Shown here piece after piece: positions 1-8,460 of a stretch of 64,000 bases of DNA. Position 1 is the first letter of the stretch; each line of letters begins with the position of its first letter. The DNA comes from Halosimplex halobium (GTDB lineage: Archaea > Halobacteriota > Halobacteria > Halobacteriales > Haloarculaceae). Both the position numbers and the translations under genes were made by a program. The DNA lies in the NCBI RefSeq assembly GCF_051414055.1, contig NZ_JBLKNX010000017.1, positions 1-64,000 of the forward strand, in the 5' to 3' direction. Under the pieces are notes generated by a model, which had not been told where the DNA came from, ran no database searches, and worked only from the letters and a program-made list of their open reading frames with translations.

Positions 1-163
1 CCAGCGACGCCGCTTGTTTAACGAAGCGGAAGAGTGGCATAGGTACATTCACTCTCTCCGCTTCGCTTCCACCTTCAGAGCGACGCTATCCGCTCGCCCT
101 CACCGGATTCAACAGAGCAGTCGGATATAAAGTTCTAAATCGGGTACCCGCCAACTGCGATAC

Positions 164-700
164 ATGGTCCGAGGGGGGGTAGCGACCGTGCTGGTCGTCG
201 ACGACGACGAGGCGGTCGCCGACGTGTACGCGAGTCAGCTGAGCGAGTTCTACGACGTGTTGACCGCCTACGACGGCGAGTCGGCGCTCGAACTGGTGAC
301 CGACGAGGTGGACGTGGTGTTGCTCGACCGCCGGATGCACGGGCTCTCGGGGCGGGAGGTCCTCGAACGCATCCGCGGGCGTGACATCGACTGCGGGGTG
401 GTGATGGTGACTGCCGTCGACCCCGGCTTCGACATCGTCGACATGGGGTTCGACGACTACCTGCTCAAGCCCGTCGAGGGGCCGGAACTGCAGTCGGTCG
501 TCGCCGAGACGGTCAACCGGCTCGACAAGCGCGCCGTCGTCCGGGAGTACCACGCTCTCTCGGCGAAGGTCGCCACCCTCCGCGTCGAGAAGAACCCGGC
601 CGAACTCGAGGACAGCGAGGAGTACCAGCGACTGCTGGACCGCCTCGACGACCTGAAGGGCCGGATCGAGGACGGCCCCGACCCCGGTCCCGAGGACTGA
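164..700 (+). CDS. HalX-type response regulator (178 aa)
   Basis: A receiver domain (about residues 8-112) is followed by a C-terminal HalX domain (about 115-178) and no DNA-binding domain. The acidic pocket is D13-D15, the likely phospho-acceptor is D55 in VVLLDRRM, and the switch Thr and Lys are T83 and K102. HalX regulators are phosphorylated by haloarchaeal sensor kinases; no partner kinase is in the window. A TATA-like run (positions 125-140) fits a leaderless or near-leaderless start at the ATG at 164. An in-frame GTG at 188 preceded by a G-rich run (170-178) is an alternative start. A second HalX regulator at 17248-17808 is clearly paralogous, with the same MVTAVDP...DMG.DDY..KPV core. 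The signalling pathway cannot be inferred. Confidence 0.93.
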   Translation: MVRGGVATVLVVDDDEAVADVYASQLSEFYDVLTAYDGESALELVTDEVDVVLLDRRMHGLSGREVLERIRGRDIDCGVVMVTAVDPGFDIVDMGFDDYLLKPVEGPELQSVVAETVNRLDKRAVVREYHALSAKVATLRVEKNPAELEDSEEYQRLLDRLDDLKGRIEDGPDPGPED

Positions 701-861
701 CTCCGCCGGGGCCGCCTGGCTGACCCGGGGCGGTCCGTCAAGACGATCCGACGGCACGCACGTTCCGTTCGGCCGACCCGGGAGTCGATTCGTTTCGGAG
801 AGCCGAACGGAGCGTCGGCGTTTCCTCCACACTTTAGTAGGGGCCACAAGTAGCCGCCGAC

Positions 862-2106
862 ATGGGACGCGACTACAGAGACCTCCACGACCCGAACGCG
901 GAGTACACGATGCGGGAGCTGTCCGCGGAGACGATGGACACCACCGCCCGACGCGGCGGCGGCCGTGACGTGGAGATCACGGACGTACAGACGACGATGG
1001 TCGACGGGAACTTCCCGTGGACGCTGGTGCGGGTCTACACCGACGCGGGGCTCGTCGGCACCGGCGAGGCCTACTGGGGCGCGGGCATCCCCGAACTGAT
1101 CGAGCGGATGACGCCGTTCCTCATCGGCGAAAACCCGCTGGACATCGACCGCCTCTACGAACACCTCATCCAGAAGATGTCCGGCGAGGGATCCGTCGAG
1201 GGCGTCACCGTCTCTGCCATCTCCGGTATCGAGGTCGCGCTGCACGACCTGGCCGGCAAGATCATCGAGGTGCCCGCCTACCAGCTGCTCGGCGGCAAGT
1301 ACCGCGACGAGATGCGGGTCTACTGCGACTGCCACACCGAGGAGGAGGCCGACCCCGACGCCTGCGCCGACGAGGCCGAGCGCGTCGTCGAGGAACTCGG
1401 CTACGACGCCCTGAAGTTCGACCTCGACGTGCCCTCGGGCCACGAGAAGGACCGCGCCAACCGCCACCTCCGGCCCGGCGAGATCCGACACAAGGCCGAG
1501 ATCGTCGAGAAGGTGACCGAGCGCGTCAAGGACCGCGCGGACGTGGCCTTCGACTGCCACTGGACGTTCTCGGGCAACTCCGCCGAGCGCCTGGCCGAGT
1601 CCATCGACGACTACGACGTGTGGTGGCTCGAGGACCCCGTCCCGCCGGAGAACCTCGAAGTCCAGGAGAAGGTGACCGACTCGACGACCACCCCCATCAC
1701 GGTCGGGGAGAACCGCTACCGCGTCACCGAGCACCGCCGGCTCATCGAGGAGCAGGCCGTCGACATCGTCGCGCCGGACATGCCGAAGATCGGCGGCATG
1801 CGCGAGACGCGGAAGATCGCCGACGTGGCCAACCAGTACTACGTCCCCGTGGCGATGCACAACGTCTCCTCGCCCGTCGGGACGGTCGCCAGCGCCCACG
1901 TCGGCGCCTCGGTGCCGAACTCCCTGGCCGTCGAGTACCACTCCTACGAACTCGACTGGTGGGAGGACCTCGTCGAGGAGGACGGCCTCATCGAGGACGG
2001 CTACATGAAGGTGCCCGAGGACGAGGGCCTCGGCCTGACCCTCGATCTGGACACCGTCGAGGAGCACATGGTCGAAGGGGAGACCCTCTTCGACGAAGCG
2101 CCCTGA
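862..2106 (+). CDS. gnaD: Enolase-superfamily sugar-acid dehydratase, probably D-gluconate dehydratase (414 aa)
   Basis: This is a mandelate racemase/muconate lactonizing enzyme-type protein with an N-terminal capping domain (about 37-150) and a C-terminal barrel. Expected Mg2+ ligands are D231 (FDCHW), E257 (WLEDPV) and E283 (VGENRY). K185 in ALKFDLD, H233 and H333 (AMHNV) are acid/base candidates. The N-terminal DLHDPNAEYTMRELSAETM stretch and overall length match my recollection of the haloarchaeal gluconate dehydratase of the semi-phosphorylative Entner-Doudoroff route, which converts gluconate to 2-keto-3-deoxygluconate. Galactonate or xylonate specificity cannot be excluded. A TATA-like tttagta at 833-839 lies 26 nt upstream of the ATG, consistent with a leaderless transcript. 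The gene stands alone and converges with the peptidase-like gene downstream. Confidence 0.85.
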   Translation: MGRDYRDLHDPNAEYTMRELSAETMDTTARRGGGRDVEITDVQTTMVDGNFPWTLVRVYTDAGLVGTGEAYWGAGIPELIERMTPFLIGENPLDIDRLYEHLIQKMSGEGSVEGVTVSAISGIEVALHDLAGKIIEVPAYQLLGGKYRDEMRVYCDCHTEEEADPDACADEAERVVEELGYDALKFDLDVPSGHEKDRANRHLRPGEIRHKAEIVEKVTERVKDRADVAFDCHWTFSGNSAERLAESIDDYDVWWLEDPVPPENLEVQEKVTDSTTTPITVGENRYRVTEHRRLIEEQAVDIVAPDMPKIGGMRETRKIADVANQYYVPVAMHNVSSPVGTVASAHVGASVPNSLAVEYHSYELDWWEDLVEEDGLIEDGYMKVPEDEGLGLTLDLDTVEEHMVEGETLFDEAP

Positions 2107-2154
2107 CCCTCTTCGAGCGCGAAATCTCCGATTTTCCGCGCTTTCGACCGGTAT

Positions 2155-3087
2155 TCACTCGTCGGACCGGTACCCGTCGAGCACCCAGTCGTACTCGGCG
2201 GTGAACTCGTCCGGGTCGCAGTAGAACGCCTCGCGGACCGCCTCGATCCCCCGAGTAGCTTCGAGCCCGGTCAGGATCGCCGTGCCGACGCGATACGGCA
2301 GCCGCTGCCCTCCGAACAGGTGGGTGAACAGGCGGTCGGGCGGGACGGCGGACTCCCCGAGCGACGCGCGCAGCGAGTCGTAGGTCGCCACGAGGTCGGG
2401 CAGCCGGTCGTCGTCGGAGAGCACGGCGTAGTCCTCGGCGACGGGGTCGTCGCGCTCGCCCTGGTCGCCGTCCGCGCCGTCGTCCGCGCGACGCAGCGGG
2501 ATCGGCGTGTACGTCGCGAACGCTTCCGTGTGAACCACGGTGTCGAAGACGGTCCGCTGGCCGGCCGGGTCCTCGAACGCGTCGGGGCCGAGTGCGCGCC
2601 GCGAGCGGTGGACCCGCTCGTGGAGGACGTGCGAACACTCGTGAGCCGCGGTGTACAGCACCTCACGCGGCGCGTCGCGGAACAGCGGTGCGTGCAGGTT
2701 CAGGTAGGCGCCCCGCTCCCCGCCGACCCCCGTCCCGTAGTCGTAGCCGACCCCGAGAAACACCGTCACGTCCGCGTGGTCCTCGTCCGGGGCGACCCGT
2801 TCCAGGGCGGCCTCGATCCGGTCGATCCAGGCCGCCTCGTTCGAGCGGACCCGTTCCAGCAGGCGGCGGACCCGGTCGCGGTGCTCCGGCAGGTCCCCCA
2901 CCCCGGAGAACGCGGTGTCCTCGCCGGAGAGTCCCCGCTCCACGTCTTCGCGCGCGATGTCCCGGCCGAGCAGGTCCGCGTGTTCGCGGACGACATCGTA
3001 GGCCGGGTGTTCCCAGACCCGCTCCAGCGAGCCCTCCACGTCGAGGCAGGCGAGAAACCGCTCGGCCGCTGTCGCGTCGATCCGCAC
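2155..3087 (-). CDS. Zinc-peptidase-like protein with HExxH motif (310 aa)
   Basis: A predicted soluble protein with an HECSH motif (H149, E150, H153) and a downstream glutamate (E188 in VVHTEAFATY), the arrangement of gluzincin-type zinc peptidases. The segment LGVGYDYGTGVGGERGAYLNL before the motif resembles the beta-edge seen in DUF2268-like predicted Zn-dependent proteases. The frame stays open much further upstream but becomes Arg/Pro-rich and runs into the next gene, so I place the start at the GTG at 3087, giving 57 nt of spacing from the NUDIX-like gene upstream. The two genes may be cotranscribed. No signal peptide is visible, so a cytoplasmic location is likely. Substrate unknown; the family placement is inference from the motif. 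Confidence 0.75.
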   Translation of the reverse strand: MRIDATAAERFLACLDVEGSLERVWEHPAYDVVREHADLLGRDIAREDVERGLSGEDTAFSGVGDLPEHRDRVRRLLERVRSNEAAWIDRIEAALERVAPDEDHADVTVFLGVGYDYGTGVGGERGAYLNLHAPLFRDAPREVLYTAAHECSHVLHERVHRSRRALGPDAFEDPAGQRTVFDTVVHTEAFATYTPIPLRRADDGADGDQGERDDPVAEDYAVLSDDDRLPDLVATYDSLRASLGESAVPPDRLFTHLFGGQRLPYRVGTAILTGLEATRGIEAVREAFYCDPDEFTAEYDWVLDGYRSDE

Positions 3088-3143
3088 GACCCGTGGGTCG
3101 GCGACCGGCGGCAAGTGTCTTGCGGCGGGGTTCGCTCGGCCGG

Positions 3144-3782
3144 TCAGCCGAGGAAGTACCGCACGAGCGCGTCGTGTCCCGGTGCGACCTCGTCGGGGAC
3201 CCTGTCGAACCAGTCGAGGTTGGGGTTCGAGGCGATGGGACCGGCGCCGGGACCGCCGGGCGGTCCACTGGGGCCGCCCGCGGGTGGCCCCTCTCCCTCC
3301 GGGGCCGCTTCGCCGTCCGGTGTCTCCTCGCCGTCGGGGCCGACGCCCGGCGGGGGACCGCCGGGGCCCATGCCGCCCGGGCCGCCCATCGCGGGGATCA
3401 GTGAGGCGGCGAACGCGACCGTGTAGCCGACGACGCTCTCGTCGCGGCCTTCGGCGCGTGTCTCCGTGCGGATGACCAGCTCGGGCTGTTCGATCTGGAC
3501 GGGGAAACTGAGCGCGTCCTCGCTCCAGCGGTCGGCGGCGACCGCCCAGTCCTCGTCGGCGCCGACCGGGCCGTTCGGGAGCGTCCACCCGTCGACCCAC
3601 TCGGAGTCGACAAGCAGCAGCCGCTCCCGGTCGTCGGTGACCGCGACGACGACGAGGCCGCTCTGGTTCTCCGCGCCCTCGACGGCCTGCTCGAACTCCT
3701 CGCCGTCGACGACCTGCTCCTGCTCCCGGAAGTCGACCCCGGGCTCGTCCCGGAGCGACTCCGGGTCCCTGACGTTGACCAT
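3144..3782 (-). CDS. NUDIX-fold-like protein with degenerate box and Pro/Gly-rich insert (212 aa)
   Basis: The N-terminal half (about 40-125) resembles a NUDIX fold (GLVVVAVTDDRERLLLVDSEWVDGWTLPNGPV), but the catalytic GX5EX7REUXEEXGU box is not present: residues 72-92 lack the RE..EE core. Residues 130-183 are a Pro/Gly-rich low-complexity segment inserted before a short C-terminal region ending in DALVRYFLG. Hydrolase activity is therefore doubtful, and a binding or regulatory role is possible. A TATA-like tctttacaac (minus strand, near 3805-3813) lies about 27 nt upstream of the ATG and supports this start. It probably leads a small unit with the peptidase-like gene downstream. Confidence 0.8.
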   Translation of the reverse strand: MVNVRDPESLRDEPGVDFREQEQVVDGEEFEQAVEGAENQSGLVVVAVTDDRERLLLVDSEWVDGWTLPNGPVGADEDWAVAADRWSEDALSFPVQIEQPELVIRTETRAEGRDESVVGYTVAFAASLIPAMGGPGGMGPGGPPPGVGPDGEETPDGEAAPEGEGPPAGGPSGPPGGPGAGPIASNPNLDWFDRVPDEVAPGHDALVRYFLG

Positions 3783-3827
3783 GCCACTACTCGGGCGGCT
3801 CCGGTTGTAAAGACTGGCGCCATCCCG

Positions 3828-4706
3828 TCACATCTCGACGACCTCGAAGTCGTACCCCACCCGTTCGCGGACGGTCGCGAGCCCCGCGACCGCCCGCCGG
3901 AACTCGCCGGCGTCGGCGAACGACAGCCTCCGGGGCGGGTCCGTCGAGCCGTCGAGGCGGTCGACCGTCCACGCGAACGCCCGCAACAGCCCGCGGAGCA
4001 CCCGGCTGGGCTCGCGGTCGACGCGTTCGCCGACGGGTCCCCAGTCGACGACGAGCTCGCGGCGGTCGCGGTCGACGGCGACGCGGCGCACGTGCTCCAG
4101 CGAGACGCCCGACCCGGCCTCGAGGCGGAGCGCCCGGTGGGTCAGTTCCCCGCCGCCGGACCACGTCGCGACCGGCCCCGTCGGGACGGCGGCGCAGGGC
4201 AGGTCGGCGAGGCGCTCGCACGCCCGGTCGGGGAGCGCGGGCACCCCCGTCGCGTCGAGTTCGAACCGCGAGTGGTGCGGGACCGACCGGTAGACCGGAT
4301 GTCCATCGCGGCGGACCTCGACCCGCTGCACGTCCCAGCGACGCCAGCGCGCTTCACCGAGCGACCCGTCAGCCTCGGGGTCCGCGACCGTCAGGGCGCG
4401 CACCAGCGCGTCGGCGTCGTCCGGGAGCGGCGCCCGCCACGTCGGTCCGCCGAACGCGGGGTCGGTTCCGCCGTCGGCCCCGTCGTCCACGCGGTCGAGT
4501 TCCCCGTCGAGTATCCGCTGGGTGTGGGGGCTCCGGTCGCTGACATCGTCGGTCGCCATCGTCAGGACCCCCTCGTCGCCGAACTCACAGGCGACGGCGA
4601 CCAGGCGCGTGTCGGCCGCGACCTCGTCAGCGAGGTCGCCCGTGGAGACGATCTCGTGGGTCGGTTCCCAGTCGGTCCCCTCCCCCGTCCGCTCGCCGGT
4701 CGTCAT
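3828..4706 (-). CDS. Conserved haloarchaeal protein of unknown function (292 aa)
   Basis: I do not recognise a named family. The protein is acidic, has no predicted membrane segment and shows the codon bias of its neighbours. Segments such as VDRLDGSTDPPRRLSFADAGEFRRAV and the closing ERVGYDFEVVEM look like structured regions rather than linker, and an acidic linker lies at about 68-85. A minus-strand TATA-like acgtatcgg near 4731-4737 sits about 28 nt upstream of the ATG, supporting a separate leaderless transcript. It is followed 45 nt later by the NUDIX-like gene in the same direction. Function cannot be assigned. Confidence 0.75.
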   Translation of the reverse strand: MTTGERTGEGTDWEPTHEIVSTGDLADEVAADTRLVAVACEFGDEGVLTMATDDVSDRSPHTQRILDGELDRVDDGADGGTDPAFGGPTWRAPLPDDADALVRALTVADPEADGSLGEARWRRWDVQRVEVRRDGHPVYRSVPHHSRFELDATGVPALPDRACERLADLPCAAVPTGPVATWSGGGELTHRALRLEAGSGVSLEHVRRVAVDRDRRELVVDWGPVGERVDREPSRVLRGLLRAFAWTVDRLDGSTDPPRRLSFADAGEFRRAVAGLATVRERVGYDFEVVEM

Positions 4707-4825
4707 CGCCGGGGCGTACCGGCGGCGGACCGATACGTCTTCGGGCGGTGTGTGGCCGCGTCCCGCGCTCGCCGGACGGGCCTGCCACCGAAACGTTCTC
4801 CTCGGGGGCGCTCGCGCTCCCTGGC

Positions 4826-5566
4826 ATGCGAACCATCGACGAAGTCCACGTCGTGCCGCTGGGGTACGAGCACGACCGGGTCCTCCGGCCGCTCCGCAAG
4901 CACGACGCGGACGTGGTCTACCTGCTGGCCGCCGACGGCGAACACACCCCGCTGACGCCCTACCAGGAGGCGCTCGTCGAGGAACTGGAAGACGACGGTC
5001 GAACGGTCCGTTTCCGGGAGACGGCCCTCTCGGATCTGTACGACGTGCTCGCGGTGGTCACGACAGTCGCCGCCGACCACGAGCAGGATGTGGTGCGCGT
5101 CAACGTCTCCAGCGGCGGGAAACTCGCCGCCATCGGCAGCGCCATCGCCTGCATGGCCACCGAGGCCACCGCCTACTACGTCCGCGCCGAGGAACACGTC
5201 CCCGACCTGGAGGAGCACCCGCGCACCCGCGGGATGCGCGACGACGAGGTCCTGCCATCCTACCCCATCGAGGCCGTCTCCCGCGACCAGGTCGCCATGC
5301 TCGCCTTCCTGGAGGAGACCAACACCGACACCTACACCGCCAAGAAGTCCGACCTCATCGACCACGCCGAGGCGGAGTCGCTCTCCTTCATCGCCGACGC
5401 CGACCCCGCCAACGACAAGGCGAAGTTCGCCCTGCTGAACGCCAACGTCATCGACCCGCTCGTCGACGACGGCTACATCGAGGTCGAGCGCGTCGGCCGC
5501 CAGAAACAGATCCGCCTCACCGAGACCGGCGCGAACGTCCTCCACGCCTTCCGTCACAAGCTCTGA
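4826..5566 (+). CDS. HFX_2341-type (DUF6293) regulator: CARF-like domain plus winged helix (246 aa)
   Basis: The N-terminal domain (about 1-140) has Rossmann-like strands (IDEVHVVPLGY; DVVYLLAAD) and the segment VNVSSGGKLAAIGSAI (about 92-107). The N-S-S-G-G-K pattern is the nucleotide-binding loop seen in CARF domains. The C-terminal part (about 150-246) looks like a winged helix-turn-helix. The start is placed at the ATG at 4826 (MRTIDEVHVV), where family members begin; the frame is open further upstream but that stretch is not protein-like. Related proteins are annotated as HFX_2341 family transcriptional regulators. No CRISPR array or cas gene is in the window, so any cyclic-oligonucleotide or other nucleotide ligand is inference. 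Confidence 0.85.
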   Translation: MRTIDEVHVVPLGYEHDRVLRPLRKHDADVVYLLAADGEHTPLTPYQEALVEELEDDGRTVRFRETALSDLYDVLAVVTTVAADHEQDVVRVNVSSGGKLAAIGSAIACMATEATAYYVRAEEHVPDLEEHPRTRGMRDDEVLPSYPIEAVSRDQVAMLAFLEETNTDTYTAKKSDLIDHAEAESLSFIADADPANDKAKFALLNANVIDPLVDDGYIEVERVGRQKQIRLTETGANVLHAFRHKL

Positions 5567-6323
5567 CTCGACCGGTCCCGTTCGGTCGCGCCGTATCGAC
5601 GCTCGATAGAGTAACCGGGGTACAGCGAGTAACGATAGTATAGGTAGTATCGATACAATAGACGGTACCGAGATAGAAACTACAAACCGGTTCCCTCTAC
5701 CAGTAGGTGCGCGCAGTTCGGTGGGTGCGACGGCCCTCGCGTCGCCCTGTCAGGTCCCCACCCGCTGACGCTTCGGCCCTCCCCACGCCGCCCCCGACTG
5801 CGCCGCTGTCGCATCGCCCGCCAACCGATCCACCTGTGCCTCTGACAGGGGACGACCGCCTCCGGTCGCCCCACTCCTGCTTCGAGCTGTTGCCTTCGTT
5901 GCTCGTCCCGGTGTTCCGTGTGGTGTCGCTACGTGTTCGACAGCCCGGGAACGCGACCGCTCGGCACGCCACCGCGACCCCACCGCAGACGGCCACGACC
6001 CGCCCCAGCCGATTGCGCTTCTCGCAGGCTGCGATGCTCATCCACCGTCGGAGCACGTTCCGACGAGCCTTCGGTCGCAGACTCCCGAAGACAGCGAGGG
6101 ACCGGCGGTCCCTCGGGCCATTGGGGCGACGCCCGGGTCGCCCGCAGACCTCACGCGGCTACGGTCGCGCGGCTTAGCGCGCGCGTTGGCGCGCGGCGAC
6201 CGCACCGAAACCTGGTCTGACGGCGATCCCGGGAACGAACACCGGGTGATATTCCCCGTTCGCTCGGTTTCCGACCCCCTCCGTCACCCGGAAACATAAG
6301 CCACGGCGCGGTCTGTCTCCGGC
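5567..6323. other. Gene-free island (757 bp) with hairpins and a dispersed repeat copy
   Basis: No convincing gene. The first 130 bp are AT-rich for this genome (near 5628-5690). The rest is GC-rich and carries perfect hairpins: 6095-6103/6107-6115 (9 bp, 3-nt loop), 6124-6130/6137-6143 (7 bp) and a GC stem near 6175-6196. It contains one copy of the element also found at 22527-22611, in opposite orientation. A TATA-like aacataag at 6293-6300 serves the methyltransferase gene downstream. Open frames here are Arg/Thr/Ser-rich and are not preserved between the two copies. Confidence 0.75.
5981..6073 (-). repeat. Dispersed non-coding element, copy A
   Basis: Read on the minus strand, this 93-bp stretch aligns with 22527-22611 on the plus strand. 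Both run cgaaggctcgtcgga, then tgctccgacggtggatgagc, then aatcggctgggg, then tcgtggcc and tctgcggtg. Small indels in the middle (cgcagcctgcgag versus gacggca) would shift any reading frame, which argues against a protein. The left part forms an imperfect hairpin on gtcgga/tccgac. Confidence 0.8.
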
Positions 6324-7100
6324 ATGACCGAGGACCCGGAGGCGGTCTTCGCGGCGAACCGCCGCTACTGGGACCGCTCGACGCCGCGGAAGATGGACCA
6401 CGGCAGCTACCCGCTGGCAGCGTTCCGGACGGGCGAGTCGACGCTGTTCGACCACGAGCGCGAGGAAGTCGGCGAGGTCACCGGCCGGTCGCTGCTGCAC
6501 CTCCAGTGCAACAACGGGCTGGAGACGCTCTCGTGGGCGCGGGAGGGCGCCGAACCCGTGGGCATCGACATCTCGGGCGAGAGCCTGCGGGTCGCCCGAG
6601 AGCTGGCCGCGGAGGCGGACGTAGACGCCGAATTCGTCCAGTGCAACGTCTACGACGCCGCCGACGTACTCGACCGCCGCTTCGACGTGGTGTACACCTC
6701 CCGCGGCGTGCTCGGCTGGCTCCCCGACCTGGACGGCTGGGCCGACGCGGTCGCGCGCTCGCTCGCCGACGGCGGGGTCTTCTACCTCTTCGAGGGCCAC
6801 CCGCTCGTCCACTCGTTCGACGGGGACCTGGAGATCGAGCGCTCGTACTTCGAGACGGGCCCGCGCGAGCGGACCGAATCGGACTTCGGCGCCGACGAGC
6901 GCCACTACCTGACTCACCACCGACTCGGCGACGTGGTCACGGCGCTCGCCTCGGCCGGACTGCGGGTCGAGTTCCTCCGGGAACACCCGTTCGACTACTG
7001 GCGGCGGTGGGACCGGATGGTGCGCGACGACGCCGGCCGCTGGCGGCTCCCCGACGACCCGGTCGCGCTCACCTTCTCGCTGCGGGCGCGACCGGCGTAG
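6324..7100 (+). CDS. Class I SAM-dependent methyltransferase (258 aa)
   Basis: Motif I-like segment LLHLQCNNGLETLSWAREGA followed by GIDISGESLRVA (about 58-92) gives the SAM-binding Rossmann start. FDVVYTSRGVLGWLPDL and ADGGVFYLFEGHP match later methyltransferase motifs, and the C-terminal part includes an RWDRMVRDDAGRWRLPDDP region. The N-terminal AANRRYWDRSTPRKMDH is typical of this haloarchaeal subfamily. The substrate is unknown and may be a small molecule. A TATA-like aacataag (6293-6300) 27 nt upstream supports the ATG at 6324 as leaderless. It converges with hflX, with 43 bp between the stop codons. Confidence 0.9.
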   Translation: MTEDPEAVFAANRRYWDRSTPRKMDHGSYPLAAFRTGESTLFDHEREEVGEVTGRSLLHLQCNNGLETLSWAREGAEPVGIDISGESLRVARELAAEADVDAEFVQCNVYDAADVLDRRFDVVYTSRGVLGWLPDLDGWADAVARSLADGGVFYLFEGHPLVHSFDGDLEIERSYFETGPRERTESDFGADERHYLTHHRLGDVVTALASAGLRVEFLREHPFDYWRRWDRMVRDDAGRWRLPDDPVALTFSLRARPA

Positions 7101-7143
7101 CCGATGGTGGGTCCCTTTAGCGGACGCCGCCGTCCCGCGGGCG

Positions 7144-8460
7144 CTACTCCCCGACCGCTTCGGCGTCGGCCCGAAGTTGCTCGATCACCGACGGCCGTCC
7201 GCGGACCGACAGCGCGACCGTCTCGGGGCCGTAGTCGACGGACTCGACGACCGCGCGGCCGTACGCCCGCGAGACGAGCGCCATCGATTCGTCGCGGTTG
7301 GGGAGGTGCAACTCGGCGCGCTCGGTTGGGAGTCGCGCCGCGACGGCCGCGCGGAGGCGGTCGAGGTTCGTCCCTTCCCGGACGCTGACCGGGACCGGCT
7401 CCGGGGCGAGGTCGGCGACCGCCTCGCGGCACCCGGCCAGCGCGTCGCCGTCGAGCAGGTCGACCTTGTTCAGCGCCGTGACGACCGCCGACTCGTCGAC
7501 GCCTTGCCCGGCCAGCACGTCGAGCGCGACCCCGACCTTCTCGCGCAACTCCTCCGGCGGGTCGCTCGCGTCGGCGACGAGCACGACCGCGTCGGCGGCC
7601 GCGGCGTCCGACAGCGTCTCGCTGAACGACTCGACCAGCCAGTGGGGCAGGTCGGCGACGAACCCGACGGTGTCGGTACAGAGGGTCCGCCGCCCGTCGA
7701 CCGTCGCCCGCCGCGTCGTCGTCTCCAGCGTCTCGAACAGCCGGTCCCGCACCGCTGCGGTCTCCGTCGCCGCGTCGGGGTGGCTGTGGCGCTCGCGCGT
7801 CGCGGGGCAGTCGCCCTCGGTCGGTTCCTCGAGCGTCAGGTCGTCCGCGAGCCGGTGCAACAGCGTCGACTTCCCGGCGTTCGTGTAGCCCGCGAGCGTC
7901 ACCAGGTCGAACCCCTGCTCGCGGCGCTCGGCGCGGTGCTGCTCGGCCGGGTGCGGCAGGTCCGAGAGCTTCCGTTCGAGGTCGGCGATCCGGTTTTTCA
8001 CCCCGTCGAGTGGCGTCCCCTTCTCGACGCGCCTGTTCATCCCCTGCACGTCCGAGCGTGCCTTCAGCCGGGGGAGGTCGTACCGCAGCCGGGCGAGTTC
8101 CGTCTGCAGTTGCGCCCGCCGCGTGCCCGCCCGGTCGGCGAAGACGGCGAGCACGAGCCGGTAGCGGTCGAAGACGGTCGTCCCGTCGGGGAGCGCCTCC
8201 CCGATGGCGGCCGTCTGCCGGGGTGTCAGCTCCCCGTCGACGGCGACCAGATCCGCGTCCGTCTCCGCGACGCGGGCGGAGAGCTCGGCGACCTTCCCGC
8301 GCCCGAAGTGCGTCCCCGGGTCCTCCGCGCGGGCCTGCGTCACCGCACCACGGACCTCGTAGCCCGCGGCCTCGGTCAGCGCCCGTATCTCGTCCGTGTC
8401 GACCGGTCGTTCGTCGGCTCGTGCCGCGACGATCGCTGCCGTTCCTGTCCGTCGTCTCAT
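7144..8460 (-). CDS. hflX: HflX-type GTPase (438 aa)
   Basis: The N-terminal HflX domain (about 5-180, including HFGRGKVAEL and FDRYRLVLAVFADRAGTRRAQLQ) is followed by a GTPase domain. G1 is GYTNAGKST (191-199), G3 is DTVGF and G4 is NKVD. HflX binds the large ribosomal subunit and, in bacteria, splits stalled ribosomes; the archaeal role is less well known. Start set at the ATG at 8460 (MRRRTGTAAIVAARADERP), since an in-frame ATG 21 codons upstream would add sequence unlike the family. The gene is monocistronic on this strand, with a 316-bp spacer to the metallo-beta-lactamase gene upstream. Confidence 0.93.
   Translation of the reverse strand: MRRRTGTAAIVAARADERPVDTDEIRALTEAAGYEVRGAVTQARAEDPGTHFGRGKVAELSARVAETDADLVAVDGELTPRQTAAIGEALPDGTTVFDRYRLVLAVFADRAGTRRAQLQTELARLRYDLPRLKARSDVQGMNRRVEKGTPLDGVKNRIADLERKLSDLPHPAEQHRAERREQGFDLVTLAGYTNAGKSTLLHRLADDLTLEEPTEGDCPATRERHSHPDAATETAAVRDRLFETLETTTRRATVDGRRTLCTDTVGFVADLPHWLVESFSETLSDAAAADAVVLVADASDPPEELREKVGVALDVLAGQGVDESAVVTALNKVDLLDGDALAGCREAVADLAPEPVPVSVREGTNLDRLRAAVAARLPTERAELHLPNRDESMALVSRAYGRAVVESVDYGPETVALSVRGRPSVIEQLRADAEAVGE

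Noticed and set aside
10..29. Hairpin ccgctt...aagcgg at the window start as a terminator
   Set aside because: A 6-bp stem with no T tract and an unseen upstream gene is not enough to call a terminator.
457..2067. Long open frame opposite the sugar-acid dehydratase, and similar long antisense frames (for example 12258-15191)
   Set aside because: They are Arg/Pro- or Val/Asp-rich by-products of GC-rich codon bias opposite well-recognised genes, with no family resemblance.
5697..6056. Open frame of 119 codons across copy A of the dispersed element
   Set aside because: Indels between the two copies of the element break the frame, and the predicted peptide is low-complexity, so it is not treated as a gene.
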